Source of the DNA: Trifolium pratense
Taxonomy: Eukaryota > Streptophyta > Magnoliopsida > Fabales > Fabaceae
Direction of reading: 5' to 3'
DNA length: 64,000 nucleotides
Assembly: GCF_020283565.1 (NCBI RefSeq)
Contig: NC_060065.1
Location: 38,180,409 to 38,244,408, forward strand
Part shown: positions 10,509-21,245 of the stretch, piece by piece
Numbering within the stretch: the stretch's first letter is position 1
Layout: each line of letters opens with the position of its first letter
Position numbers and translations under genes: made by a program
The notes under the pieces: model-generated
Seen by the model: the letters and a program-made list of their open reading frames with translations, nothing else
Told to the model about the DNA's origin: nothing
Database searches by the model: none

Positions 10509-11359
10509 TATTTCACTTGTGAGGCTGCTCAAGGGTGTACGTGAGCCGAATTGAATTGTGTTTAGCCAAAATTAAAACTCGAACCATATATTTCGGATTG
10601 GATAAATCCACTTATTTTCGAATTGAATAGTAGGTTACCCAAACTATTTTTTGTTTTAAATATTAAACTATTGGCTTTTATTTGATATTTGAGTTTGTCA
10701 CACTATATTAATGTAGAAAATTTATTGAAAATTAAATATTTAAAAATTTCTTATATAATATTGTTAAAATATAAGTGGAATTATTGTGTTAATTATTTAT
10801 TGTAAACTTATTTATTCAATTTTTAATGTTTCAGTGACAAATAATGGTCCCAGGTATATTTTTAATAAAAAATTAGAAATTTTATTAGGAATATTTAGGG
10901 TAATTTAGTAAGTTTGATACTAATTAACTTTATTATATTATTATTAATGGTTAGTAGTAAACTTTGTACTAATATTGTTTATATTTCGTTTATAAAAAGA
11001 AATTGTTTATTTTTTTTAATGAAAAATATTGTTTATGTTTTTTTTTATTAGTAAAAAAATGTTTATTTTTTAGAGTATTTTTTTATTTCTATATTTTTAT
11101 TTTTATGTGGTTTCTTCTTATTTTTTTATTATTTTTTTTCCTATTTTTATTTTTATGTATAGATTGTTATGTTTTGTTCTTATTTACAATCTGTTTTGTT
11201 CATATATTTAGCGTATCATCTTTCTTTATATATTTTTTAAATTATAATGAAGGATATAAAACTTGCAACATGATTAAAAATAATAAGGATAAATTAGTAA
11301 TTTTGGTGGTAATCGATTTTAATATATTAGTAATAGATGACTAATAGTTAAACAAACCT
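10509..11359. other. Intergenic, AT-rich, no gene seen
   Basis: Sequence after the LTR. Bases ~10530-10640 (gtgagccgaattgaattgtg, aaactcgaacc) resemble debris of a hAT-type element. The open frame at 11003-11344 is low-complexity T-rich sequence with a Phe/Leu/Ile-rich translation, not a credible protein. Confidence 0.4.
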
Positions 11360-11467
11360 ACCACCACCACCACCACCACCACCACCACCACCACCACCAC
11401 CACCACCACCACCACCACCACCACCACCACCACCACCACCACCACCACCACCACCACCACCACCACC
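11360..11467 (+). repeat. (ACC)36 microsatellite
   Basis: An uninterrupted ACC trinucleotide run of 108 bases, about 600 bases upstream of the BBE-like gene. It is not within a reading frame that I can support. Confidence 0.97.
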
Positions 11468-12075
11468 GATCACTAGTAAATCAACAAATTAATTAGTGGT
11501 TTTAGTAAGATCAAGATGATATATAGTATTATTTTTTGACGCAATGATATATAGTATTATTAGAGAAAAGTTAACTTGAGAACTTATGAAACCTATATAT
11601 TTGGAAAGATCAAGATGATATATAGTAAATCAACAAATTGATTCTTTTGTTGGAGTTTAATTACTAAATTTTCGGATTTTATTTTTAAATTTTAGAATTT
11701 TAGTAGATAAAAAGGAGTCAACAACAAAGAGCAAAAAGAAAAGAGAAAAGTTTTTACAAAAAAAGAAAAGAGAAAACTCAACAAGAAGACTTTGACTATA
11801 AATTAATATTTTGCTTCCTTCATTAAAATTTGTTGATCTTTAAACACTTGTTGTATTATATATACTAATTTTTCATATTGTATTTCCTATAAGTTTCAAA
11901 TCTTGGACTGACATTTTTCACTCCATTAATAGATATTTTTTTAAATTATGAACATATAAAAATAATAATAAAACTCATAGTTAAAAAAGTAAAAAGTTAC
12001 ATCAACATATATATACAATATACGAAGAAAGAGAGGCACAACAAATGTAACAACTCACATTTTTATACTTATACC
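11468..12075 (+). promoter_or_regulatory. Upstream region of the BBE-like gene
   Basis: Contains a direct repeat of the word gatcaagatgatatatagta (about 11510 and 11608). A TATA-like catatatatac lies at ~12007-12016, about 60 bases before the start codon, a normal distance for a short 5' leader. No other regulatory element can be named with confidence. Confidence 0.45.
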
Positions 12076-13668
12076 ATGACAACATTGAGGAAATTGTCTC
12101 TTCTCTTGATAACCTTAACAATTGTCTTCTCTATTTCAACAACATCACAATCTATCATTCAAAATTTTCTCAATTGTTTTTCTCAATCCTTGATTTCTCC
12201 TACCTCTGATGTCATTTACACACAAAATAACACCTCATTCTTAACTATCCTCAACAAGAAGATACATAACAAGAGATTTAAGACAGCAACAACACCGAAA
12301 CCTTTGGCAATTATAACTGCAAAAGAAAGTTCCCATGTTCAAGTAACACTTAAATGTGCCAAAAGTAACAACATTCAGATTAGAATTCGAAGCGGCGGCC
12401 ACGACTACGAAGGTTCCTCATATGTATCAGATGTGCCTTTTGTTATAATTGACTTGCTTCATCTCAATTCAATTTATGTCAATTTACAAGAAGAAACTGC
12501 ATGGGTTGAATCAGGTGCAACAACTGGTAAGATTTATTATACCATTGCAAAGAAAAACAATTCTCTTGCATTCCCAGCAGGGGTCTGTTTTTCTGTGGGT
12601 GCGGGTGGTCATTTTTCTGGTGGTGGGTATGGAAATTTGATGAGGAAATTTGGTCTTTCTATTGATAATATTATTGACGCAAAAATTGTTGATGTCAATG
12701 GTAATATACTTGATAGAAAATCAATGGGAGAAGATCTTTTTTGGGCTATAAGAGGTGGTGGTGGTGCTAGTTTTGGTGTTATTCTTTCATGGAAACTTAA
12801 ATTGGTTCAAGTAACTCCACAAGTTACTGTTTTCAATGTGAAAAGGAATGTGAGTGATGGTGCAACTGATGTTGTTTACAAATGGCAATTAATTGCACCA
12901 AAATTGCATAAAGATCTTTTCATTAGAGTGCAGCCTAATGTTGTTCAAATTGGTCAAGAGGGTAAAAAGGCAGTGCAAGTTAGTTTCATTGGACAATTTT
13001 TGGGGACAGTTGAAAAGCTTTTACCATTGGTGAGTGAGAGTTTTCCTGAATTGGGTTTGAAGAAAAGTGAGTGCATTTCTATGCCTTGGATTAATTCCAC
13101 ATTTTTTTGGTATGATATGCCAATTGGTACTCCTCTTGAAACTATGTTGAATGAACCAAATTATCCTCAACCAAATTACTTTAAATTTAAATCAGATTAT
13201 GTAAAGAAACCTATTCCAAAAGAAGCTATAGAATCTATTTGGAAATTGATGATTGAGGGTGAGACTTTGCATATGCAATGGAATCCTTACGGTGGAAGGA
13301 TGGAAGAGATATTGTCATCAGAAACACCGTTTCCTCATAGAGCAGGGAACTTGTTCTTGATTCAGTACATTAATACTTGGATTGAACAATCTCCTGAAGT
13401 TATTGATCGTCATGTGAATTTTTCAAGGTTGTTTTACAAATTCATGACGCCTTATGTTTCAAATTCTCCGAGGGAGGCATTCCTCAATTATAGAGATGGT
13501 GATATTGGTGCCAATCATCCAAGTAATGTAACAACAATTGAAATTTCTAGAACTTATGGAAGCAAGTATTTTAAAGAAAATTTTGAAAGACTAGTTAATG
13601 TGAAAACTAAGGTTGATCCTGAGAATTTTTTCAGATATGAACAAAGTATACCTATTAGGTCACACTAA
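12076..13668 (+). CDS. Berberine bridge enzyme-like FAD-linked oxidoreductase
   Basis: Intronless frame of 530 residues, the usual family length. Residues 1-26 are a hydrophobic secretion signal, so the product should be apoplastic or vacuolar. The FAD-binding (PCMH-type) domain spans roughly 70-250 and the BBE C-terminal segment lies around 465-525. Both bicovalent flavin anchors are present: His109 in RSGGHDYEG and Cys171 in PAGVCFSVGAGGHFSGGGYG. Three residues after the cysteine is Val174; in this family a valine at that gate position goes with oxygen-reactive oxidases. Tyr111, Gln430 and Tyr472 match the family's active-site set, but the lysine two before Gln430 is leucine (Leu428). Characterised relatives oxidise monolignols, oligosaccharides or alkaloids; the substrate here cannot be read from sequence. 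Several N-x-S/T sites fit a secreted glycoprotein. Confidence 0.96.
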   Translation: MTTLRKLSLLLITLTIVFSISTTSQSIIQNFLNCFSQSLISPTSDVIYTQNNTSFLTILNKKIHNKRFKTATTPKPLAIITAKESSHVQVTLKCAKSNNIQIRIRSGGHDYEGSSYVSDVPFVIIDLLHLNSIYVNLQEETAWVESGATTGKIYYTIAKKNNSLAFPAGVCFSVGAGGHFSGGGYGNLMRKFGLSIDNIIDAKIVDVNGNILDRKSMGEDLFWAIRGGGGASFGVILSWKLKLVQVTPQVTVFNVKRNVSDGATDVVYKWQLIAPKLHKDLFIRVQPNVVQIGQEGKKAVQVSFIGQFLGTVEKLLPLVSESFPELGLKKSECISMPWINSTFFWYDMPIGTPLETMLNEPNYPQPNYFKFKSDYVKKPIPKEAIESIWKLMIEGETLHMQWNPYGGRMEEILSSETPFPHRAGNLFLIQYINTWIEQSPEVIDRHVNFSRLFYKFMTPYVSNSPREAFLNYRDGDIGANHPSNVTTIEISRTYGSKYFKENFERLVNVKTKVDPENFFRYEQSIPIRSH

Positions 13669-14396
13669 AGTCAAATATAGTGTGATAGTTAAATAAATAA
13701 ACAGTATATTACAAAGCTTTTGTGTGGACACACTGGGTTAAGTCTATGTCCCCCAATTTTTGTAATATTTTTATTTTCTACTTTTTAATAATAATATGAC
13801 CTATAGCTAGAGGACACAGAAAGATAGAGATGTTTGCCCTTACCTTGATGTCTAAATGCTCTTAATTTAACAAAAGAAGAAAAATCTTATTAGATTGCAT
13901 ATACCGTTTTAGGTTCTTTATTCCAATTCTCTATTTCTTATAGAAGATGTTAACTTACTCCCACCTGAACATATGATATAGGACATAGATTAACAAGCCC
14001 ACTACCACCGCTTATAAAAAAAAAAGCCCACTCCCACTACATTTTTACTAAAAACTCAACTTCTATTATTTTGAACTAATATTAGCTAGACATACATAAA
14101 TGATTTTCTTAATTTCCACAATTATTGATTGAGCCATTGAAGCGTTGTAGTCCTATTAGTTGTTGTCGGCCTAATGAGGGGTGAACCAAATTTTTACACT
14201 AAAAAAAACTCTGATTTCTAGAAATCAAATTTTTTTACTTGCTAGAAGGGTGAAAAATAAACATGGGGACCTAATGAGAAGCCAACATTAGGCATACCAC
14301 ATACAACAAGCAATTACAAGGTAGAACCAATATGGGCCTGACAGCTTGCTAAGCAAGTAACACGGACAAGGCCCAATAGAAAACACTAAGATGCTT
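13669..14396. other. Downstream of the BBE-like gene, no gene seen
   Basis: AT-rich 3' flank. Candidate polyadenylation words (aataaa near 13693, aataata near 13788) follow the stop codon. Bases ~14150-14340 show short repeated words resembling degraded transposon ends but no complete element. Confidence 0.4.
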
Positions 14397-14636
14397 TCTC
14401 TCCCGAAACCCCGTGGTTCTTTTATACCCCCCAATATTCCAATTTTGTCATTGCAGAAAAATCCGATTCGTAGAAACCAAATTTTTTCTAGTGCAAATTC
14501 AGAGTAAATTTCGGTTTTTAGAAACCGAAATTTGTTTTCAAGGCAAACAAAACTTCGGTTTCTACAAACCGAAGTTTTTTCAAGGGTAAAATTGAAAATT
14601 CAGGGGGTATAAAAGAAACACGGGGGTCGGGAGAAA
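14397..14636. mobile_element. TIR MITE (~240 bp)
   Basis: The left end (tttctctcccgaaaccccgt.., then cttttataccccc) and right end (gggggtataaaag.., then cgggggtcgggagaaa) are inverted copies over about 50 bases. The centre holds two small palindromes built on ttcggttt..aaaccgaa. A clean adjacent target duplication was not found; similar 9-mers aaacactaa and aaacattaa lie close by. Superfamily is uncertain. Confidence 0.6.
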
Positions 14637-14688
14637 AAACATTAAATACTAAAACTAGCTTGATCTAACAAAAAAAAGTTTTCTTTCT

Positions 14689-15687
14689 TTATTTAATGAA
14701 TCTAGAAAGATGAGTGCCTCTTATAAAAAGGACTAGATGAAGTATCTTAGTATATTTATGTTTTAATTAAACGAATAAATTATGGAAAAAGTGGAAACTA
14801 TCAAAACAATTTAATTTAGGCTTAAATACAGTTTTAACCCCCTAAGTTTCACAATTGCTTGATTTTGGCCCCCCACATTTCAATTGCTTGATTTTAACCC
14901 CCTAAGTTTCATAATTGCTTGATTTTAGCCCTCCAAGTTTCAATTGCTCGATTTTGGCCCCCCAAGTTTACCCCTTTTGCATTTGCTAGCCCTCTGTTGA
15001 CTTTTTTGACTAAAAATTGCTTATGTGACATTTAAAGAAAAAATTAAAAATATGTTTTAAATAAAAAAAATTAAAAAATAATAATATTTGCTTTTATAAA
15101 AATGTATTAAAAATTGTTTTTTTTAATAAAAGGTTTAATAATTATTTTTTATTTAAAAAAAAGTTTACAAAGTTTTTAAAAAATAGTTCATAAAATGTTT
15201 TTTTTACTTTTTTATATAACAAAATTATTTTATAAACTACATATAATAAAAAATATTTTATAATTTAGTTTTTAAAAAACAATTTGTAATTTATTTATTT
15301 ATTTTTAAATACTTATTTAATTTTATACTTATTTAATTTTAAAATGCCACATAACCAATTTTTAAACAAAATATTCAACGGGGGGCTAGCAAATGCAAAA
15401 TAGGGTAAACTTGGGGGAACAAAATCGAGCAATTGAAACTTGGAGGGCTAAAATCAAGCAATTGTGAAACTTAGGGGGTTAAAATCAAGCGATTGAAACG
15501 TGGGGGACCAAAATCAAGCAATTGTAAAACTTAGGGGTCCAAAACTGCATTTAAGCCTAAATTAAATTGTTTTGATAGTTTCCACTTTTTCCATAATTTA
15601 TTTGTTTAATTAAAACATAAATATACTAAGATACTTCATCTAGTCCTTTTTATAAGAGGCACTCATCTTTCTAGATTCATTAAATAA
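14689..15687. repeat. Foldback structure with ~310-bp arms
   Basis: Bases 14689-15003 recur inverted at ~15376-15687. The outer ~125 bases of each arm (tgaatctagaaagatgag, ggactagatgaag) are host-like flank. The inner part starts with ttaggcttaaatacag and contains alternating ccccctaagtttcacaattg and gcttgatttt units. The inner boundaries TTAGGCTTAAAT...ATTTAAGCCTAA (about 14817-15562) look like a non-autonomous TIR element. The flank itself is also inverted, so the foldback is larger than the element. The ~370-bp loop is AT-rich. Confidence 0.8.
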
Positions 15688-15732
15688 TTAATGTGTAATG
15701 CATTATTTAATAAATTAGATACGTTAATCTAA

Positions 15733-17132
15733 TCTATATAAGAAAGTTGATTGTTTTAGAAAACTCACAAATAACCTTGCTTCAAATGTTGACATGTGTC
15801 TAAAGTAAGATTATTTGATGTCCAAAATTTGTGTAACTAAACTAATATTGCTGCAAACCGAGCCATATTGTGAGCCAACCAAGACATTTTGTAAACTTGT
15901 GAGAGAAAAAGTTACTTTTTGGCAAGCCATGGTTACATGGAAACAAATTTGGTTGCTTTTGAAATCAAGCCATTTTTTATGCCAAAAATTAAATGCATTT
16001 GTCACATGTCATTGTCATCTTTTCAACTTTATCATACACTTATCCAATGGATCATACTTATATTCAACTCTTTATTTTCCCATCAAAGAACAATTTGAAA
16101 TTTGAATAACAAATTTCATGAATTATATTCTTTATTACTTCTCATTTCTCTCTCATTTTATACATTTTTTTTTGGAATAAAATATAATCTATACATTTTA
16201 CATGGGATAAATTCTATCTGATATAAATTTTAACTATGATACAAATTATCACTGATAAAAATTTCAAAAAAATTGTCATATATGAGACTAATTTTAACTA
16301 TTTGTTTTTTTTAAAAAAAAAACTACTTTACACGGGATAAGTTATAACTGACATAAATTTTAACTATCATATAAGGTTTAAATAATCACTGATAAAAATT
16401 TAAAACTAATTATCAAATGTGAGACAAGTTATAACGAATAAAAATTTCAAAAAAACTATTTTACACGAGATAAGTTATAACTGACATAAATTTCCAAATA
16501 ACCATCATATACGGGACAAATTATCACTGATAAAAAATTCAAAACAATTATCATATGTGAGACAAATATTACTTAACTTTTTTTCAAAAAAAACTATTTT
16601 ACACGGGATAAATTATATCTGACATAAATTTTAACTACCATATACTGGATAACTTTAATATGAAAATTTACATTAATCTATACTTAAATAATTATAATGT
16701 ACTAAATAAATCAAACATTGTTGTACCAAAAAAAAAAAACAAAAACTGGATAAAATATGCTATCAGATACAAGACAAATTATAACTGATAAAAAATTCAA
16801 AATAATTATCATATATACTAATTAAATCATACGCGGGAAAAAAATACAATATTGATTCAAATACGAAAAAAAGTATTTATAAGTACAAATTATATACATT
16901 GGTAAAAAAAATATGCTTTCGCATATGGGATCAATTATAACTTATAAAAATCTTAAAATTGCTATTATATATACTAAATAAATCATTAAGCATTAATGAA
17001 AATCTTCTGCTTTTTTTGAAATGACTGTCATAATGCAATATTTTATTTTCTTAATTTTAATTAGCAAAATGTAACTTAAAAAAATATCGGTGTAACGATA
17101 CGACCCGTGCGATAGCACGGGTCTATTACTAA
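15733..17132 (+). mobile_element. Non-autonomous Helitron, ~1.4 kb
   Basis: The 5' end reads TCTATATAAG, preceded by A. The 3' end has a hairpin acccgtgcgatagcacgggt (17103-17122) followed by tctattaCTAA and then T. TC...CTRR termini, a hairpin about 10 bases from the 3' end and insertion between A and T are Helitron hallmarks. There is no helicase/Rep coding, so it is non-autonomous. Bases 15815-16105 are open but have no recognised domain. The 3' half contains diverged tandem repeats. Confidence 0.65.
16190..16830 (+). repeat. Diverged tandem repeats within the Helitron
   Basis: The phrase tacacgggataa..ttata followed by tgacataaattttaacta and actgataaaaatttcaaaa recurs near 16198, 16330, 16460 and 16600, with weaker copies around 16770. 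The spacing is about 130 bases. The units are imperfect and non-coding. Confidence 0.65.
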
Positions 17133-17160
17133 TTATTTAATAAATCTAGAAATGTGTAAT

Positions 17161-17900
17161 TAGGGTTGGGAATAGGCCAGGCGGCCTACAGAAGCCTTCG
17201 GCCTGTCCTGTATAAGCTTGGTCTGGTTATTAAAAATGACAGGCTTAGGCTTTGAAAACGGTCTGTTTACATAAATAGGACAGGCTTAGGCTTCTAAAAA
17301 GGCCTACGAAGCCTAATAGGCAGGCATGTTTATAATAATTATTATTTATATCCTATAAAAAAATATTATTTATATAAATACAAAATATCAGAGAATTTTT
17401 TTTTTTTAACAAAACAGAGAAAATATATTTGTTTTTATATTTCACGCATATAAATTAAAAGTAGAAACCCTACCTACATTCCATCTCCATTCTCTCGAGC
17501 AAGTAGCAACTCATCCTATATTTTGGTTGTTGGCTTGTTGCTGACTACACTTAGCAAACAATTTGTATTATGGCGACTTTGTCGTAATCGTATTTGTTAT
17601 TTTAGTAATTTTTAATTATTGTGCTAATCATATTATTAGTTTTTTCTTAATGTTGTAGAAATTATAAAAATTTAAATGTGAACTTTTTAAGGCCTGTTTA
17701 GCCTATTTAAAAAGACTATATAGAGAAGCTTTAATGTAACCCAGACTTTAAAATAGGCTACAAGGCCAGGCCAGACTTTTAAAAGGCTCAGGCTAGGCAA
17801 AAAAAAATAATATTTGATAGACCGCAGGCCAGACTCAGGCCTGAAGAAAAATCGTAGGCCAAGCTCAGGCCTATCAAGGCCTGGCCTGTTCCCAACTCTA
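17161..17900. mobile_element. Non-autonomous hAT element, 740 bp
   Basis: Termini TAGGGTTGGGAATAGGCC and, reverse-complemented, TAGAGTTGGGAACAGGCC are inverted repeats. They are flanked by a perfect 8-bp duplication tgtgtaat (17153-17160 and 17901-17908). Subterminal regions are packed with aggcct/ggcctga words in both orientations. There is no transposase frame; the minus-strand open frame at 17687-18103 is a chance frame across the right end. Confidence 0.88.
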
Positions 17901-18169
17901 TGTGTAATGCCTCTTATAAAAAAAGACCGTAGAGATTTGACAAAAAAAAAAAGACCATAGAGAGCATAGTATAATATCATTGAAGTATATTTCAAAAGCA
18001 ATAAATACTCCTTAAAGTATTTGAAAATGTCATAATTTCTGCTAATGAAATTGATTTTGAAATGAATATAGAACCTAAGTTTCGTGAAAAACGTATTATT
18101 CATAAAAAGAAAAAATTTGATGAGTTTGTTGACAATGATTTTTTTTGCATTTACTCCTCTTAATATTTA
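17901..18169. other. Host-like flank resuming after the hAT element
   Basis: The sequence on both sides of the hAT element (17133-17160 plus 17901 onward) reads through as a third, diverged copy of the outer arm of the 14689-15687 foldback: atttaataaatctagaaatg, then gcctcttataaaaaaagacc. No gene is visible. Confidence 0.5.
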
Positions 18170-19248
18170 TTGCAATACTATTTTTTCTAGATTCCTTAAC
18201 TCTTATTTCTTAATTATGGTTATTTACTCACTCATTGTATTAATGTAAACTTTTAATTTACAATAGTTGGACAGTTACAATTTTAATTAATTTTCCTATT
18301 AAATTTAAAAATAACTTTATTATAACAACCTTTGAAGTACTTTTTTTCTATCCTTAATTGTCGTGTATATAACTATATGATTTCATACAAGGCTACTACA
18401 TGTTTGTGGTACAAATTTTGGATTTTGGGTCTTTGTCATTTTCTCTAAACAACTCTTCGGTGATGCATTTTCAATTATGTGTTGTAGTTTTTCCCTCTCT
18501 TTCATGTCTGTCTTATGTCTTGGCTCTTCATTGGTTATTATGGCATGGTAGGAACTAATTAAAGTTACTCTATTATATAAAAATTGGGCAAATTATAAAA
18601 TAAAATTTTAATTTTTAATGTAAATACAACTACATTTTTATATAATAGCTAACCTTTACGGACATGCTAATGCAATTGTAGAAAGAGAATTTTCATTTCG
18701 GTAAACGAAATCTATTATAATATAATGATAGGAAAAAATGAAATAGAAATGAAAGAGACAATGTTTAAGAATAACAAATGATTGTTACCAATTAATTGAG
18801 GGAAAAGAAGAGTTAGTGGTGATTACTTATTAGTATAATTGAAAGGATAACTCTGTCCTTACATATTCTTTATATTAAGTTGACATCATTAGCCATATTT
18901 ATTCATTTTTTATTTTTTTATTTTTTTATTTTTATTTTATCAAATTCATAAGGAAAAAAGAAAAAGATATTATGAATTGAGGATTATAAATGCTAGAGGT
19001 TTAAGATAAAATCCCTTATTTATCTGAAGAATATTAGAACAAATATGATTTATTTTCTCTTTTAAAAAATATATTCTTTTATTAAAAATGTTCTTTTGAA
19101 GTCTAGCTCAAATATAAAATTTGACAAAGTTGATTTCAAAGCTCTTTAAATGTCTATTTTTTGTATTGTCAAATAAAAACACTATATATTTACCTAAAAA
19201 TACTAATTGAGTTTATAAAGGTCAAAGACAAGTGTCTATATTTTTTAT

Positions 19249-19289
<41 letters not shown>

Positions 19290-20400
19290 TAATAAAGAGA
19301 TTGAAATATAATTAAGATAAAGTTAAAGAGAATTGAGAGAGAAAATGCGAGAAACATAGAGAGGATAGTGGATATAAGTCAATGTCGATCCTTAAAAATA
19401 TATTAGTAGACTATACTATAGTATGTCTTTATGACAAAGTTTTTTTCTTTATGATAAGTCGATGTGAATTCATGATGTGAACCGTAAGCTACCAAAATAA
19501 TATCAAACCGATCAAAATTAAAATGAATAAGATATTCATTTTTAGTGCAGTATCTTTTCGCATGCTTAGCAAACTCATAATCTCATCGTTTTGTTTGATC
19601 AGCGATATGACAAATTTATTCAAGCAGAATGACAATGAAATGTTTTGGTAATATTGCGACTTTGATATGAAGATTACATCTTTCATTTTAATAGTGTTTT
19701 GACTTTAATTTGAAATATATTTAGAGGATTCAAAATATATTTAATAACCCTATAAAATACTATTTACACTACACATGCATGCAAAGTTGTTTCGAAAGTT
19801 CTTTGAATATTTAGTCTAATATAAAAAGTCTCTTTAAAGTATAAAAAAATTAATACTTCAAAATAATTTACGATTAATTAACATGTCATCTTATTCTTAT
19901 AAATTAAAGGTTAAGACAAGTATCAACCATTTTTTCATATAAAATAATAATGAGATTGAAGTATAATTAAGATAAAGATAGAGAGATACAAAGAATGATA
20001 GATATAGAGAATGTATTAAAATGATCCACTATATTTTCATAAAAACAAAAAATACATTAAAATAAAAATTACACTAATTTGAAGATATATAAATCAAACC
20101 CAAAAAAAATAAGATTAATAAAACAAATTTTTAATATAATACACTAATCGAATGCACTTCTATTAATTTCTATATACACCTGAATGACACATTGTCTTTG
20201 TTTAAAACAATTTTTATCTACCTATCTATCTATCTATCTATCTATATTATAGATTCACTTGAATGGAGAAAAAAAATTAAAAATACTTTAAAAGTCACTT
20301 TTATAATCGAAGAATAATTCAACACATCTAAAAAAATTATCATTTTCAATACAATTTATTATAAAACGCAACTTTTTTTTAAAACATTCTAATCAAACCC
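18170..20400 (+). repeat. Left arm (2231 bp) of a giant inverted repeat
   Basis: The reverse complement recurs at 23353-25583. Paired positions always sum to 43753 at every landmark I checked, so there is no net length difference. By eye I found three substitutions (18242/25511, 18435/25318, 20286/23467). The arm contains a (TTA)n run near 19260, a (CTAT)n run near 20221 and a 65-codon frame (19489-19686, minus) with an identical mirror copy at 24067-24264, but nothing resembling a known protein. The inner edge falls within the first stem of a Helitron 3' hairpin. Confidence 0.95.
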
Positions 20401-20426
20401 GTGCAACGCACGGGTTGAACACCTAG
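20397..20426 (+). mobile_element. Helitron 3' terminus
   Basis: The hairpin acccgtgcaacgcacgggt (20397-20415) is followed by tgaacacCTAG (CTAG at 20423-20426) and then T, a textbook Helitron 3' end. The element to its left would include some or all of the left inverted-repeat arm. I could not fix its 5' TC terminus. Confidence 0.7.
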
Positions 20427-20770
20427 TTGTTATAGATATAGTATATAATAGATATAGATGAAAAAACCATAAAAAAAAAAGAGAGGAAGTTAAGGCCAAT
20501 TATGAAATAATTAAAAAACCATAAAGGAAGTTAAGGGCAAAATGGACCCAAAAAAATCCGGCCCAAACTCCCTTATCCCCTTTATATATTGTTATAGATA
20601 TAGTATATAATAGATATAGATGAAAAAACCATAAAAAAAAAAAAAAGAGGAAGTTAAGGGCAATTATGGAATAATTAAAAAATCATAAAGGAAGTTAAGG
20701 GCAAAATGGACAAAAAAAAATCCAGCTCAAACTCCCTTATCCCCTTTATATATTGTTATAGATATATTGT
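20427..20770 (+). repeat. 162-bp direct tandem duplication next to the Helitron end
   Basis: The unit beginning ttgttatagatatagtat starts at 20427 and again at 20589, and a third copy begins at 20753 but breaks off. Units share gaggaagttaag, aaatggac and ctcccttatcccctttatat. The two full copies differ by a few bases and an A-run length. Confidence 0.85.
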
Positions 20771-21073
20771 TATAGATAAACATAAGTCATTAAATATGCA
20801 GTTAAGCCTTAATGTTATTATATTAAATTCAATAATTTTTGCCTGTTTCTCAAGTAGACAATTGGTTAAGGAGTCACTTTGCAAACTAGAGGTACTTGGT
20901 TCGAAACTTCACATTAGCAAAAAAAAAATACAATAATTCTTTCCTCACATTTAGCTTGAGTCTATAGAATGTCATGAATGAGAGTGAAATAAGCCAACAA
21001 AATTTTGGAAAAATTATCTTATATATTAGAACATAGATAATAAGTATATAAGTTATAAGTTTGTAGTATTTAC
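20771..21073. other. Spacer sequence, no gene seen
   Basis: AT-rich DNA between the tandem duplication and the short LTR. Open frames here are chance. Confidence 0.4.
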
Positions 21074-21245
21074 CGTTAGAATTAGAGATACACAAATTGG
21101 AAAAGAGAAAGACGGCTAGGGTTTTCAATAGAATATCATTGCATTAGCTTAACATTACAAAAAGTTACAAGAGAATATATATAAAACCTAATTGACTATA
21201 AATTAATAGGCTCAATAACATAACCTATTATTTTATTATCTAACA
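21074..21245 (-). repeat. Short LTR (172 bp) of a copia-like element
   Basis: On the minus strand it begins TGTTAGATAATAAAATAATA directly after a purine-rich tract (gagttcgagagtagg). It ends in ..attctaacg, an imperfect TG..CA inverted terminal pair. The phrase ttgtaactttttgtaatg and the following AT-rich stretch fit an LTR terminator. Only one LTR and the polypurine tract are visible. Confidence 0.5.

Noticed and set aside
11003..11344. 113-codon Phe/Ile-rich frame that looks like a membrane protein
   Set aside because: Low-complexity T-rich DNA gives such translations by chance; no start context, domain or conservation signal.
11360..11467. ACC run as a histidine- or threonine-rich coding repeat
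   Set aside because: The run is not enclosed by a supportable reading frame; treated as a microsatellite.
17687..18103. 138-codon minus-strand frame
   Set aside because: It reads across the right end of the hAT element and its flank, so it cannot be an ancestral gene.
19489..19686. 65-codon frame present in both inverted-repeat arms as a conserved small gene
   Set aside because: Its identity simply follows from the identity of the arms; no signal peptide, domain or codon bias supports it.
20397..20415. Hairpins such as acccgtgcaacgcacgggt as transcription terminators or CRISPR-like repeats
   Set aside because: They are widely separated single copies followed by Helitron-type ends, in a plant nuclear context; there are no spacers or U-tract logic.
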